Counted from the stretch's first letter, positions 14,432 through 22,635 are shown. The stretch: DNA of 46,766 nt from Phycisphaeraceae bacterium (GCA_019636535.1 JAHBXK010000029.1:1-46766); one strand, 5' to 3'. Numbers and translations are program-made. Notes: generated by a model not told the origin, from the letters alone.

Positions 14432-15562
14432 ATGTCAGCGGCATCAACAGCATCGGGATCGGGATCGGGGTCTGGGTCGACGGGGGGATCGGATCGGCGA
14501 CGGCTGGGGCGTGGGCTGAGCGCGTTGATGGGGACACCCGTTCCGGTGACTCCGCCGGTGGGTGGTGGGGGGGGTGGCGGCGGAACTGAGGTAAGCCTTG
14601 GGAAAGAGGGTGGTGTGGGGGTTGGAGGGAGGGGGAACGAAGGTGGTGGGGGGCTGGGGGTTGTGTACATTGAAGTATCGAAGATCGTGGCGAGTCCGTT
14701 TCAGCCGCGACGGCACTTTGATGATGCGCAGTTGGGGGAGTTGGCGGCGTCGATCAAGTCGGCGGGGATGGTTCAGCCGGTGCTTGTTCGGCGCGCGAGC
14801 GCTGCGGCGGGAGGTGGGGACGGGTATGAGTTGATCGCGGGTGAGCGTCGTTGGCGCGCTTCGAGGTTGGCGGGGCTGACGACGGTGCCGTGCCTGGTTC
14901 GCGAGGCGACGGACGAGCAGGCGGCGGAGTGGGCGCTGATCGAGAACCTGCAGCGGACGGACCTGACGGTGATGGAGCGAGCGCACGCGGTGCTGGGGCT
15001 GGTGGAGCGGTTCGGGTTGTCGCAGGGGGCGGTGGCGGACAAGTTGGGGCTCGAGCGGTCGAGCGTGTCGAACCTGATCCGGCTGACGGAGTTGGAGGAG
15101 GACGTTCAGCGGCTGCTGGATGAGGGAAAGTTAACCGCGGGGCACGCCAAGACGCTGCTGGGCGTTGAGCCGGGGGAGCGTCGGCGGGTGCTGGGGGTTG
15201 CGTCGGCTGCGCGTGGGTGGAGCGTGCGCGAGTTGGAGCACGTGCTGACGCGGCTGCGCGCTGGGACAACGCTGGAATCGATCGTGGGTGGGAAGTCGGG
15301 GTCGGGGAGCGGGGGGAAGAGTGGGGGGGTTGGGGCGGATCTTGGTGGCGTGGCGGGGGTGCTTGAGGCCAAGCCGCTGAGCGAGCGGGAGATCTCGATC
15401 CGCGACCTGGAGAAGCGGATCGGGGAGCACCTGGGGACGAAGGTGCGGATCAGCACTTACGGGAAGGGGGATCGTGGGACGCTGCGCGTGGAGTTCTACG
15501 GGCTGGACCATTTCGATGGATTGATGGAGCGGATCGGGATGTCGCGCGAGAGCAAGGGATGA
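14432..15562 (+). CDS. parB: Chromosome-partition protein ParB
   Basis: 376 residues. ParB spreads from parS sites as a CTP-gated clamp and recruits SMC and ParA for chromosome segregation. The N-terminus has RRLGRGLSALM (23-33), the conserved ParA-contacting peptide. After a Gly-rich linker come the ParB/Spo0J N domain (VASPFQPRRHFDD, GYELIAGERRWRASR CTP-binding box, LIENLQRTDLTVMERA) and the KorB-like HTH (LSQGAVADKLGLERSSVSNLIRL). The C-terminal dimerisation part ends in LEKRIGEHLGTKVRI. The linker is unusually Gly-rich. ParA, normally adjacent, is not in the window. Three parS sites lie within 1.5 kb upstream. Confidence 0.95.
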   Translation: MSAASTASGSGSGSGSTGGSDRRRLGRGLSALMGTPVPVTPPVGGGGGGGGTEVSLGKEGGVGVGGRGNEGGGGLGVVYIEVSKIVASPFQPRRHFDDAQLGELAASIKSAGMVQPVLVRRASAAAGGGDGYELIAGERRWRASRLAGLTTVPCLVREATDEQAAEWALIENLQRTDLTVMERAHAVLGLVERFGLSQGAVADKLGLERSSVSNLIRLTELEEDVQRLLDEGKLTAGHAKTLLGVEPGERRRVLGVASAARGWSVRELEHVLTRLRAGTTLESIVGGKSGSGSGGKSGGVGADLGGVAGVLEAKPLSEREISIRDLEKRIGEHLGTKVRISTYGKGDRGTLRVEFYGLDHFDGLMERIGMSRESKG

Positions 15563-15840
15563 GCGTGTGTGCTGAGGCGCGCGCGGGGCGGGCGAGAATG
15601 AAGTCTCGCGTTAGGAACAAACACCGAACCTGCGGAAGTTGCACAGAGTTGTGTGGTTGCCCTATGCTGGTGTTGATAGAGAATGGCCGCGGGACGCATT
15701 TGGGGGAGGGGAGCGTTGGTTTCGCGGCCTTGGGCGTGCAGCGCATCGGTGTGGGAAGCGTGGGCGCACGCGGGACGTTTCGGGAAGCGCACGCCGCGAG
15801 TGTGGGCGTGCGAGGACAATCGAAGACAGACAAGGAGAAC

Positions 15841-16290
15841 ATGCAGATGGCCAAGCGAACAGGCAAGACGTCGGGTCGTGGGTCGGGTGGCGGCGGCGGC
15901 GGCAAGGGGAAGGGCAAGTTCGAGGGGATGAGCCTCGTGGAGTTGCAGGCGGAGTTGAACCGGCGTCAGCGCGCCACGACGACGCTGCTGAAGCGGCGTG
16001 AGCGGCTGTTGAAGGAACTGCAGGCGGTGGACGTGGAGATCGCCAAGCACGGCGCCTCGTCGGGGTCGGACGGCCGTCGGCTGCGAGCGCGGAACGCGAT
16101 GAGTTTGATCGAGGCGATCCGGGCGGTGCTGGACGGGAAGACGATGGGTGTGAACGAGGTGGCGGATGCGGTTCAGCAGGCGGGGTACATCTCGACGTCG
16201 CCGGCGTTCCGGACGATCGTGAACCAGACGCTGATCAACAATCAGACGAAGTTCAAGCGCGTGAGCCGGGGCCGGTACACGAACCGGTGA
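15841..16290 (+). CDS. Small basic HARE-HTH-like DNA-binding protein
   Basis: 149 residues from ATG 15841, preceded by AAGGAG; a second ATG at 15847 is also possible. A basic Gly/Lys-rich N-terminus (KRTGKTSGRGSGGG...) leads to a coiled-coil segment (LVELQAELNRRQ...LLKELQAVDVEI). The C-terminal winged-helix-like domain SLIEAIRAVLDGKTMGVNEV...NQTKFKRVSRGRYTNR resembles HARE-HTH/histone H1-like domains that Phycisphaerae carry in several copies. It probably binds DNA, as a nucleoid protein or regulator. The frame is open back to 15559, but that extension overlaps parB and has no start signal. Confidence 0.75.
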   Translation: MQMAKRTGKTSGRGSGGGGGGKGKGKFEGMSLVELQAELNRRQRATTTLLKRRERLLKELQAVDVEIAKHGASSGSDGRRLRARNAMSLIEAIRAVLDGKTMGVNEVADAVQQAGYISTSPAFRTIVNQTLINNQTKFKRVSRGRYTNR

Positions 16291-16379
16291 GTTGAGTCGC
16301 GCGAGGACGAAGTGTGTGATTTTCATCCCCCCCCCCCGGGTTCGCTGGAGGCAGCGGACGCGGGGGATTTTGTTTTTGG

Positions 16380-16462
16380 AAGCGGCAAAGGGGCAAAGCG
16401 GCAGAGCGGCAAAGTGGAAGGCGAAGAACGTGCAGCAAAGCAACAGATCAGCAAAGCAGCAA
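16380..16462 (+). repeat. Copy of the 8-bp-period repeat family
   Basis: GGCAAAGG, GGCAAAGC, GGCAGAGC and GGCAAAGT units run in tandem. The 27-bp core at 16392-16418 is identical to that in the histidine kinase gene. CAGCAAAGC-type units follow to about 16462. Confidence 0.9.
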
Positions 16463-16839
16463 ATGGGAGGGAGAAGAGAGGGGAAGGGGGCGAGTCAGCG
16501 CGGGGCGCGGGAGGGAGTGGGGAGTGGGGGGGATCGGGCGCGTGAGGAGCGGGGGTGGTGTGGATGGTGAGATTGCGGACGTTGGAGGGGCGTTGGTTGG
16601 CTGCGAGGGGCGGGAGTGGTGAGTGAATTGGGAGAAAAGTGTGAGGAGAGGGTCGACGGGGGGCCCGGGTTCTTGTATGTTGAGAGGGGTGGTGGAGTCG
16701 GGACGGGTGGGGGCGGGGGGCGGATCGGGGAAGGGCAGGCAGGGGCGAGAGCATTCCGGCGTACGGGTTCGTGCGCGGGTGACGGAGACTCTCGGAGACT
16801 GCCTGGTGTTGAAGCACGCACGCCGGTGGATGATGCAAG

Positions 16840-16866
16840 TGCGGGGGGACCGGCTGTCCGCCTGCG
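16840..16866. repeat. Hairpin (REP-like) element
   Basis: TGCGGGGGGACC, a GGC loop and TGTCCGCCTGCG form an imperfect 12-bp hairpin. The adjacent GATGATGCAAG matches, in inverse orientation, the GCATCATC flank of the element at 5596-5622. Confidence 0.7.
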
Positions 16867-17043
16867 ACGCCCTGCGCCACCCCACCCACGGAGGCTCGCG
16901 GTTCGGTGTGTTCCGTGTCGCCGGGGAATCGGCTCAACGAGTTCTCGGTGCTGATGGACGCGGGTTGCTCCGTTCGGCACCGGGGATGGTCGAGACCCCG
17001 TCCTCGGTGGCACAGCGCGATGCGCGACATGATGGTTCGCAAG

Positions 17044-17070
17044 TGCAGGGGGACCGGCGGTCGCCCTGCA
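17044..17070. repeat. Hairpin (REP-like) element
   Basis: TGCAGGGGGACC, a GGC loop and GGTCGCCCTGCA form a 12-bp stem with one mismatch, with the same geometry as the hairpin at 5596. It ends 23 bp before the chosen start of the next gene, so it may act in that gene's leader. Confidence 0.75.
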
Positions 17071-17093
17071 ACCCCCTGCTCAGGCATGGCGTG

Positions 17094-18203
17094 ATGGGCG
17101 TGGTGGGCGTGACGCTGTGCGCTGTCAGCGCGCTTGCCAACCCCATCCCTCCCTCGGGCATCCCGCTCACGCCGACGGCGATTGCCTCCGGCGGCCAGAT
17201 CACGGTGGATCACGGCATCGAGTTCGTCACCATCGGCGCGGTGGGTAACGCCCCGTGGATGGGCGACGGCACGCCGCAGGACCGCGCCATCGGCAGGGGC
17301 GGCGTCAACTATGAGTACCGCATCGGCCGCTTCGAAGTGACGACCGAACAGTGGGTCGAGTTCTACAACGCCGCGTTCGATCGCCCCGCCGACGACCGCA
17401 TCCCCCACCTGATCCCCAGCGACCACTGGGGCGCGGTGGGCACAGCGCCGACGGTGCCCGGCGGTCAGCGCTGGCGCGTCCCCGACGGCAACGAGTACCG
17501 CGCGGTCGGCGACATCAGTTGGCGCATGGCCGCGATCTACTGCAACTGGCTCCACAACGACAAGGCGACCAACCGCGAAGCGTTCCTCAGCGGCGCGTAC
17601 GACGTGAGCACGTTCGCCCCCGGCAGCCCGCCCGATCAGGAGACGCGCTCACCGGGCGCGAGGTTCTTCATCCCCACCTGGGACGAGTGGTTGAAGGCCG
17701 CGCACTACGACCCGAACAAGAACGGGCAGGACCAGGGTGGTTGGTGGAAGTTCTCGACGACCTCGGACGTGATCCCGCTGATCGGACCGCCTCCGAGTTG
17801 GTTGCCGGGCGCGGGGATCGGTGACGACCGCACGGGCGACGCGGAGGTCAACGCGGGCGGCTGGTGGCAGATCTACCCGCAGTTCAACGTCTTCGACGTC
17901 CCCCTCGGCTCCTATCCCACCGTGCAGAGCCCGTGGGGGCTTCTCGACGTGGCGGGGGGGACCAACGAATGGACTGAGAGCATTGTCGTGGGTCCCGGCG
18001 CACCTCCGGAGCGCGTTGTCGATGGCAGCTGGTGGTTTGATGGACCTCCAACTTCTGATCGAATCGGCGCGAGCGGTACCCAGTTCGCAAATGTCTCAAT
18101 CTTTCAGTACGGCTTTCGTATCGCGGCCGTCGTCCCGTCGCCATCGTCGGTGATGGTGTGTGCAGTCGGCTTAGTCCTATTCACGCACCGACGCAGGAGA
18201 TAA
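17094..18203 (+). CDS. Exported FGE-sulfatase-domain protein with C-terminal sorting tail
   Basis: 369 residues from ATG 17094; a GTG at 17091 is equally possible and the frame is open further upstream through a hairpin repeat. A hydrophobic signal (MGVVGVTLCAVSALANP) precedes a formylglycine-generating-enzyme-like (SUMF1) fold: YRIGRFEVTTEQWVEFYN, WRMAAIYCNWLHN, FFIPTWDEWLKAAHYDP, SPWGLLDVAGGTNEWTES and YGFRIA. The C-terminus PSPSSVMVCAVGLVLFTHRRRR is a PEP-CTERM-like anchor. Such secreted planctomycete proteins keep the fold but are not known to modify sulfatases, and the role is unknown. A shortened copy of this gene's end follows at once. Confidence 0.82.
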   Translation: MGVVGVTLCAVSALANPIPPSGIPLTPTAIASGGQITVDHGIEFVTIGAVGNAPWMGDGTPQDRAIGRGGVNYEYRIGRFEVTTEQWVEFYNAAFDRPADDRIPHLIPSDHWGAVGTAPTVPGGQRWRVPDGNEYRAVGDISWRMAAIYCNWLHNDKATNREAFLSGAYDVSTFAPGSPPDQETRSPGARFFIPTWDEWLKAAHYDPNKNGQDQGGWWKFSTTSDVIPLIGPPPSWLPGAGIGDDRTGDAEVNAGGWWQIYPQFNVFDVPLGSYPTVQSPWGLLDVAGGTNEWTESIVVGPGAPPERVVDGSWWFDGPPTSDRIGASGTQFANVSIFQYGFRIAAVVPSPSSVMVCAVGLVLFTHRRRR

Positions 18204-18207
18204 CAAG

Positions 18208-18340
18208 ATGAGAGGATCACGATTTGTGTACGCCCTGGGCCTGTTGGCCCTGGGCAGCGCGATCGCTGCGCACGGAGCCATCGTCGGCTGCGGTGTGTGT
18301 GATCGGCTGCTTCCTGTTCACGCACAGGCGTAGACGCGGG
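18208..18340 (+). pseudogene. Remnant of a PEP-CTERM-type gene (signal peptide joined to tail, frameshifted)
   Basis: ATG 18208 opens a good signal peptide (MRGSRFVYALGLLALGSAIA), but the frame stops after 41 residues. In another frame the following DNA reads PSSAAVCVIGCFLFTHRRRR, almost the same tail as the gene just upstream (PSSVMVCAVGLVLFTHRRRR), and the nucleotides match too. The simplest reading is a tandem paralogue whose body was deleted, leaving start and tail out of frame. Confidence 0.6.
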
Positions 18341-18397
18341 CGCGGGCGTTTGGGCAACGCGATCGGTGTGCCGGTGCGGGAGGGTGCTCGGCCCCTG

Positions 18398-18730
18398 TCA
18401 ATCCCCCGCCGATGACTCGGGATCGGGTGACGACGGAGTGCCGGGCACCGACCGCTCCGAGCCGCGGTCGGTGGCACTTCGAGCCGGGCTCGCGGCCGGG
18501 GGGAGCGGGCGCGGGGTTCCTTCCCACGGGGCGCGGGGGGCGCCCGCGCGGTACCAATCGGGCGCGGGGTTGGTGTGGTTGGGGGCGTTGGGGTCTGCAG
18601 GATCGGCGCGGTGCTGGTGCTGCTTGGCGTCGATCCAGGAGACGACGGCCGCCGGGGCGATGGCCGCGACGATGAGGAAGAGCAGGGCGGTGATTCGCCA
18701 GGACTTGTTGTCGGAGGATTGGGAGGACAT
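18398..18730 (-). CDS. Small single-pass membrane protein
   Basis: 110 residues from ATG 18730. After a polar start (MSSQSSDNKSWR) there is one membrane helix (ITALLFLIVAAIAPAAVVSWI), then a Pro/Ala/Asp-rich soluble tail. No family is recognised. It lies in the same orientation as, and about 120 bp downstream of, the 413-residue membrane protein, so the three minus-strand genes 20838 to 18398 could form an operon. The tail-coding DNA includes a strong hairpin (18446-18473), so the true stop could lie earlier. Confidence 0.5.
   Translation of the reverse strand: MSSQSSDNKSWRITALLFLIVAAIAPAAVVSWIDAKQHQHRADPADPNAPNHTNPAPDWYRAGAPRAPWEGTPRPLPPAASPARSATDRGSERSVPGTPSSPDPESSAGD
18446..18473. repeat. 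Repeated hairpin CACCGACCGC
   Basis: CACCGACCGC (18446-18455), an 8-nt loop and GCGGTCGGTG form a perfect 10-bp stem. The same arm with a longer loop occurs at 26596-26639, where the surrounding GGCACCGACCGCTC and GGTCGGTG(A/G)CACTT are shared. Confidence 0.7.
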
Positions 18731-18747
18731 GGGGGGGAAGACGAAGA

Positions 18748-18845
18748 AGCGGCAAAGCGGCAAAGAAGAGGAAGCGGCAAAGCGGCAGAGCGGCAAAGTG
18801 GAAGAGGGGAAGAAGAGGAAGAAGAGGAAGAAGAGGAAGAAGCGG
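18748..18845 (+). repeat. 8-bp-period repeat followed by a GAAGAAGAG array
   Basis: Tandem GGCAAAGC/GGCAGAGC units include the exact 27-bp core at 18776-18802. They run into a purine-only 9-bp array (AAGAAGAGG repeated, about 18808-18841). The array lies between the small membrane protein and the end of the next minus-strand gene. Confidence 0.9.
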
Positions 18846-18853
18846 ACAGGGGA

Positions 18854-20095
18854 TCAATCGGCTGTTGGGTGGGCGTGGGCGAGTGGAGCGAGTGGGGAGT
18901 GGGTGGTGGGAGCGCGGGAGGTCCGGATAAGGGGTTGAGTGGGGAGGAGTTTGCGGGCGATGGACCAGGATTCGAGGGTGATCCACGCCGCGAGCGCGGG
19001 GATGAGGTACCAGGCGTGCGCGTCGGCGAGTGCGGCGAGTTTGCGGGCGAGGTCTGGAGCGTCGCCTTTGTAGAAGACCTTGGCCAGGCCGATGAGGGCG
19101 TGGGGCTTGAGAAGCGCGGCGGCGTTGCCGTGGCGGAGCCATAGACCGCCGGGGGGGCCTTTGCGCGCGGCGGTGAGGAGGAGTTGGTCGGCCGTGCGCG
19201 GGTTGGGCGCGAGCGGGGCGGCGTGGCGGAGGAAGTCGAGGCCGTTGGAGCCGGTGAGTCGGAGGGCGGCAGCGCCGGCGGGGCCGTGGGACTCGACGAA
19301 TCGGGCGATGCGCGCCACGTCGGCGGGGTCGTCGGCGAGGCGGATGAGGCGTGCGGCGGCGGAGGGGGAGGTGTGGCGGGCGAGTGAGGCGGCGTCGTCG
19401 GCGAGTGCGCGTGCGGCGCGGGCGTCGCCGGTGCGTGCCGCGCGGAGGAGGACGTCGGTGAGTCCCTTGGTCATGGCGCCGGAGCGGCGTGCGGCCTTGA
19501 GGAGGGAAGCGCCCCAGTCGACTTGGGGCGCGGCGGTGGTGATGAGGCCGAGGGCGGAGAGGGCCGCGATGACGGGGTCGGTGTCGCGGCCGGTGGCGGC
19601 GTTGAGGCCTTGGATGACCAGGTCGCGGACGTCGCCGACGATGAAGAAGTCTGCGATGACGGAGCCGGCGAGACGTTCGAGGGTGGCGTACTCGTCGTCG
19701 GGAGAGGGGGAAGAGGAAGCGCGGCCGGAGCCGGTGAGTGCGCCGAGGCCGAGGTCTCGGGCTCGGCGGAGGTAACTGTCGAGGTCGGCCTGTGCGAGGG
19801 TGCGCTCGCGCTGGAGGCGGGCGGTGGCGGCGGGGTCGGTGGTGAAGGTGAGGCCGGCGTCGGCGGAGGCGACGGCTTCGGAGAATCGGCCCTTGGCGCG
19901 GAGGTCGGCGGCGTCCTGGGCGAAGTCGAAGTCGGGGAGAGCGTGGAGGCGGAGGCGGGCGAAGCGGGAGGGGGTGTCGGCGACGAAGGCCCAGAGGAGG
20001 AAGAGGGCGAGGGCGAGGCGGAGGGCGGACCAGCGGCAGGACCAGAGCCTGCGCGGGAGGGCGGGCGGTTGGTGATGGGCGGTGCGGTGCGTCAC
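18854..20095 (-). CDS. Membrane-anchored alpha-helical protein, function unknown
   Basis: 413 residues from GTG 20095, whose first bases overlap the TGA of the upstream DUF4230 gene (GTGA), a coupling arrangement. A basic N-terminus and a membrane helix (LRLALALFLLWAFVAD) lead to an Ala-rich, repetitive helical body of HEAT/TPR type (e.g. FSEAVASADAGL, ALADDAASLARHTSPSAAARLIRLA). A second hydrophobic helix (WYLIPALAAWITLESWSI) lies near the end. The body could be a scaffold. A longer frame to 20356 is Pro/Arg-only and overlaps the upstream gene, so GTG 20095 was chosen. Confidence 0.7.
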   Translation of the reverse strand: MTHRTAHHQPPALPRRLWSCRWSALRLALALFLLWAFVADTPSRFARLRLHALPDFDFAQDAADLRAKGRFSEAVASADAGLTFTTDPAATARLQRERTLAQADLDSYLRRARDLGLGALTGSGRASSSPSPDDEYATLERLAGSVIADFFIVGDVRDLVIQGLNAATGRDTDPVIAALSALGLITTAAPQVDWGASLLKAARRSGAMTKGLTDVLLRAARTGDARAARALADDAASLARHTSPSAAARLIRLADDPADVARIARFVESHGPAGAAALRLTGSNGLDFLRHAAPLAPNPRTADQLLLTAARKGPPGGLWLRHGNAAALLKPHALIGLAKVFYKGDAPDLARKLAALADAHAWYLIPALAAWITLESWSIARKLLPTQPLIRTSRAPTTHSPLAPLAHAHPTAD

Positions 20096-20838
20096 GGCGC
20101 GGGCGCGGAGGTGGAGGAGCGGGCGCGGGCGGTGGGGGCGATGGGGGCGGATTCGAGGGGGTGGCGGAACTCGACGGAGACTGGGCGGTCGGTGTCGAGC
20201 AGGACGCGGACGAGGGAGGCGACTTGTTCCTTGGAGAGTCGCTCGACGAGTGCGCGGTGATCCGGCGTGAGGGTTTGCTCGCGCGCGACGTCGTGGAGTC
20301 GTGCGCGGGCGCGGCCGAGGTGGTACTCGCCGGCGACTTCGCGGAGGCGGCCCCATCCGACGCGGACCTCGCTGCGGAGGTCGTCGGCGGGGGTGGAGAT
20401 TTCGGTGGCGATGCGCTCGGGTGGCGGGAGGGTGATGGTGTAGGCGCCGGAGATGGGCGCGTAGCGGAGCGCGGCGTCGTCGAGTTGGGAGAGGTCGATG
20501 CCGTAGAGGGTGGTGGCGGTGGCGCTGACGCGGGCGCGGACGTCGCCGCGCCAGGACTCGTCTTCGACCTGCGAGACGACGGCGGAGTCGAGGCGGACGG
20601 TCACGAGCTTGAGTTGGCGGAGGGTGGAGACGACGAGGGCGGGTGATGGGAGCGGGCGTGGGGCGGGCGTGTCGGCGTGCGCTGCGGCGCCGGCCGCCGC
20701 GATTGGATCGAGCGAGGTTGTGAAGGAATCGACCGCCGCGCGTTGTTCGTTGCGGAGCCAGACGGCCAGGCCGGTGGCGATGCCGATGGCCAGGAGCGCG
20801 GGGACGGCGAGGCGGAGGATTCGGGCGGCGGGGCTCAT
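20092..20838 (-). CDS. DUF4230 domain membrane-anchored protein
   Basis: 248 residues from ATG 20838. A membrane helix (RLAVPALLAIGIATGLAVWL) is followed by VVSTLRQLKLVTVRLDSAVV...GIDLSQLDDAALRYAPISGAYTITLPPPERI. This is the DUF4230 pattern of an extracytoplasmic beta domain beginning with a xLrxLxxLvT motif. The function of DUF4230 is unknown. The gene overlaps the next by GTGA, so the two products may act together at the envelope. Confidence 0.72.
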   Translation of the reverse strand: MSPAARILRLAVPALLAIGIATGLAVWLRNEQRAAVDSFTTSLDPIAAAGAAAHADTPAPRPLPSPALVVSTLRQLKLVTVRLDSAVVSQVEDESWRGDVRARVSATATTLYGIDLSQLDDAALRYAPISGAYTITLPPPERIATEISTPADDLRSEVRVGWGRLREVAGEYHLGRARARLHDVAREQTLTPDHRALVERLSKEQVASLVRVLLDTDRPVSVEFRHPLESAPIAPTARARSSTSAPAP

Positions 20839-20883
20839 GTGTATTGGAGGGATCGGGCGGTTGGAGGGAGTGGGGTGAGGAAA

Positions 20884-20930
20884 GAAGCGGCAGAGGGGCA
20901 AAGCGGCAAAGCGGCAGAGTGGAAAGCAGG
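20884..20930 (+). repeat. Copy of the 8-bp-period repeat family
   Basis: GGCAGAGG, GGCAAAGC, GGCAAAGC and GGCAGAGT units lie in tandem upstream of the DUF4230 gene. The rest of the 206-bp gap to 21044 is G-rich with no gene. Confidence 0.85.
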
Positions 20931-21044
20931 AAGGGGAGAGAGGGGCGGGTGGGTCGGAGGGTTATTCGGGATTGGGTGGAGGGGAGTTCGGGGGGGGGCG
21001 TGCGCGGGTGTGGAGGCGGTGTGGAGGTGTGGGGGATGGGCGGG

Positions 21045-22535
21045 TCAGGCGTTCTGGTAGCAGACGGGTCGGCACCAGCGTTCGATGGCGCGCGGGCCGA
21101 CGGCGGTGGTGGCTTGTGCGTTGCTGGAGGGATAGGGGCCGGAGTGGACGGTGGAAGCGCAGACGCGGACGCCGGTGGGGACGCCGTTGAGGATGACGCG
21201 GCCGGCGATGCGTGCTGCGCAGCGGAGGGCGTTGGTGCGTGTGGGTTCGTTGTTGTTGTCGTCGGCGGAATCGTCGGCGTCGTCGGCGATGACGGTGGCG
21301 GTGAGGCTGCCGGGCCAGTGGGCGAGATCGGTGAGGGAGGTGATGGGGGCGACGATGAGGGCGGGGCCGAAGATCTCTTCGCGGAGGGTGGGCTCGCGCG
21401 TGATGGCGGTGGGGGAGGCGAGGAGGATGGCGGGTTGGGCGAGTGATTGCGTGCGTTCGCGCGCGTTCGCGGCGGGGATGGGGGTGTGGAGGGCGATGAG
21501 GCCGGTGGCGAGTGCGGAATCGAGGCGGGCGTAGTAGTTGGTGGCGATGTTGGGGGCGAGCATTCGGCGCGGGGTCAGCGCGGAGGTGGAGGGCGCGCAG
21601 CGCGCGGCGAGGGCGTGGTAGAGGCGCGTGGCGCGGGCGAGCGCGTCGGCGGGGTTGTCTGGGGAGAGGACGAGGACGACGCCGGGGGCGGTGCATTGCT
21701 GGCCGACGCGCGCGAGGAGCGAGGCGGCAAGGTCGTCGGCGATCTGGTTGAGGCGCGCATCGAGGGCGCGGGGGAGGATGAGGATGGGGTTGCAACTGCC
21801 CATCTCGGCGAAGACGGGGATGGGGTCGGGGAGGTGGGTGCGCGGGTGGGTGCGGTTGGAGGCGAGCTTGGTGAGCGCGAGGCCGGCGCGGGTGGAGCCG
21901 GTGAAGCCGATGGCGCGGATGAGCGGGTGGGAGACGAGTGCTTGCGCGGGGGCGAAGTCGGTGGGGTCTGGGTTGGGGATGTACTGGAGGAGGTCGGGGG
22001 AGAGGTTGGCGTCGGCGAGCGCGTTGCGCGCGAGGGAGGCGATGCGCGCGCCCGTGCGCGGGTGGGCGGGATGTTCTTTGACGATGACGGGGCAGCCGGC
22101 GGCGAGCGCGGAGGCGGTGTCGCCGCCGCAGACTCCGTAGGCGAGCGGGAAGTTGCTGGCGCCGAAGACGGCGGCGGGGCCGAGGGGTTCGAGTTGGGAG
22201 CGGAGGGGGTGGTTCGGGCCGATGGGTGGCTGGTCGGGGGGCGATGCGGGGTCGGATGTGGATCTGCGCCAAGAGTGTGGTTGGTCTTCAGCGCGGACGA
22301 GATCCGCGAAGAGGCGGAGTGTGGCGGTCATTCGCGCGAACTCGGGTTCGAGTTCGGCGGGGGTGAGGGCGGTCTCATCGGCGGTGAGGGTGATGAGTTG
22401 GTCGCGCGCGGTGTCGAGCGCGGTGGCGACGGCGGAGAGGGCGGTGGCGCGGTGGGGAGAGAAGGCGAAGGTGTCGAAGAGGGTGTGGGCGGTGTGGGGA
22501 GCGAGGTCGATTTGATCGATGGGCGAGGGGGGCAT
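21045..22535 (-). CDS. Aldehyde dehydrogenase, 2,5-dioxovalerate (ketoglutarate semialdehyde) dehydrogenase-like
   Basis: The 496-residue protein has the ALDH catalytic residues: Asn128 (GASNFP), Glu244 (FAEMGSCNP) and the nucleophile Cys281 (GQQCTAPG), with GFTGSTRAG (210-218) in the coenzyme site. The sequence around Glu (E-MGS-NPILILP) and the LREEIFGP and PTGVRVCASTVHSGPYPS segments favour the alpha-ketoglutarate semialdehyde dehydrogenase branch. That branch oxidises 2,5-dioxopentanoate to 2-oxoglutarate in sugar-acid or hydroxyproline breakdown. No pathway neighbours are present, so the substrate is inferred. A repeat copy lies just upstream of the start. Confidence 0.85.
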   Translation of the reverse strand: MPPSPIDQIDLAPHTAHTLFDTFAFSPHRATALSAVATALDTARDQLITLTADETALTPAELEPEFARMTATLRLFADLVRAEDQPHSWRRSTSDPASPPDQPPIGPNHPLRSQLEPLGPAAVFGASNFPLAYGVCGGDTASALAAGCPVIVKEHPAHPRTGARIASLARNALADANLSPDLLQYIPNPDPTDFAPAQALVSHPLIRAIGFTGSTRAGLALTKLASNRTHPRTHLPDPIPVFAEMGSCNPILILPRALDARLNQIADDLAASLLARVGQQCTAPGVVLVLSPDNPADALARATRLYHALAARCAPSTSALTPRRMLAPNIATNYYARLDSALATGLIALHTPIPAANARERTQSLAQPAILLASPTAITREPTLREEIFGPALIVAPITSLTDLAHWPGSLTATVIADDADDSADDNNNEPTRTNALRCAARIAGRVILNGVPTGVRVCASTVHSGPYPSSNAQATTAVGPRAIERWCRPVCYQNA

Positions 22536-22560
22536 GGGGGGAATGGTTGGGGGGGGAGGA

Positions 22561-22635
22561 GAGAAGTGGCAAAGCGGCAGAGCGGCAAAGCGGCAAAGTG
22601 GGGAAGAAAAGCGGCAAAGGGGCAGAGCGGTCAAT
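22561..22635 (+). repeat. Copy of the 8-bp-period repeat family
   Basis: Consecutive GGCAAAGC, GGCAGAGC, GGCAAAGC and GGCAAAGT units are followed after GGGGAAGAAAAGC by GGCAAAGG and GGCAGAGC. It lies in the divergent gap between the aldehyde dehydrogenase and the next plus-strand gene. Confidence 0.9.

Larger units (their letters stand above)
16291..17093. other. 803-bp region without a convincing gene
   Basis: The region holds a C11 tract (about 16326-16336), an 8-bp-repeat copy (about 16380-16460), Gly-biased shadow frames and two hairpin elements (16840 and 17044). Long open frames on both strands here have simple-sequence composition and no recognisable domain. Confidence 0.6.

Noticed and set aside
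14311..14670. N-terminal extension of the NUDIX protein into parB
   Set aside because: It is a Pro/Asp simple-sequence antisense of parB's Gly/Ser-rich linker.
15559..15840. Early start for the HARE-HTH protein overlapping parB
   Set aside because: No ribosome binding site, non-conserved composition, and a good AAGGAG site precedes ATG 15841.
16623..17093. Longer start for the FGE-like protein
   Set aside because: The extension translates two hairpin repeats and Gly-rich DNA; the signal peptide begins at 17094.
18800..18845. CRISPR-like short repeats
   Set aside because: The units are contiguous 8-9 bp simple repeats without spacers, and no cas genes are present; no CRISPR array was seen anywhere.
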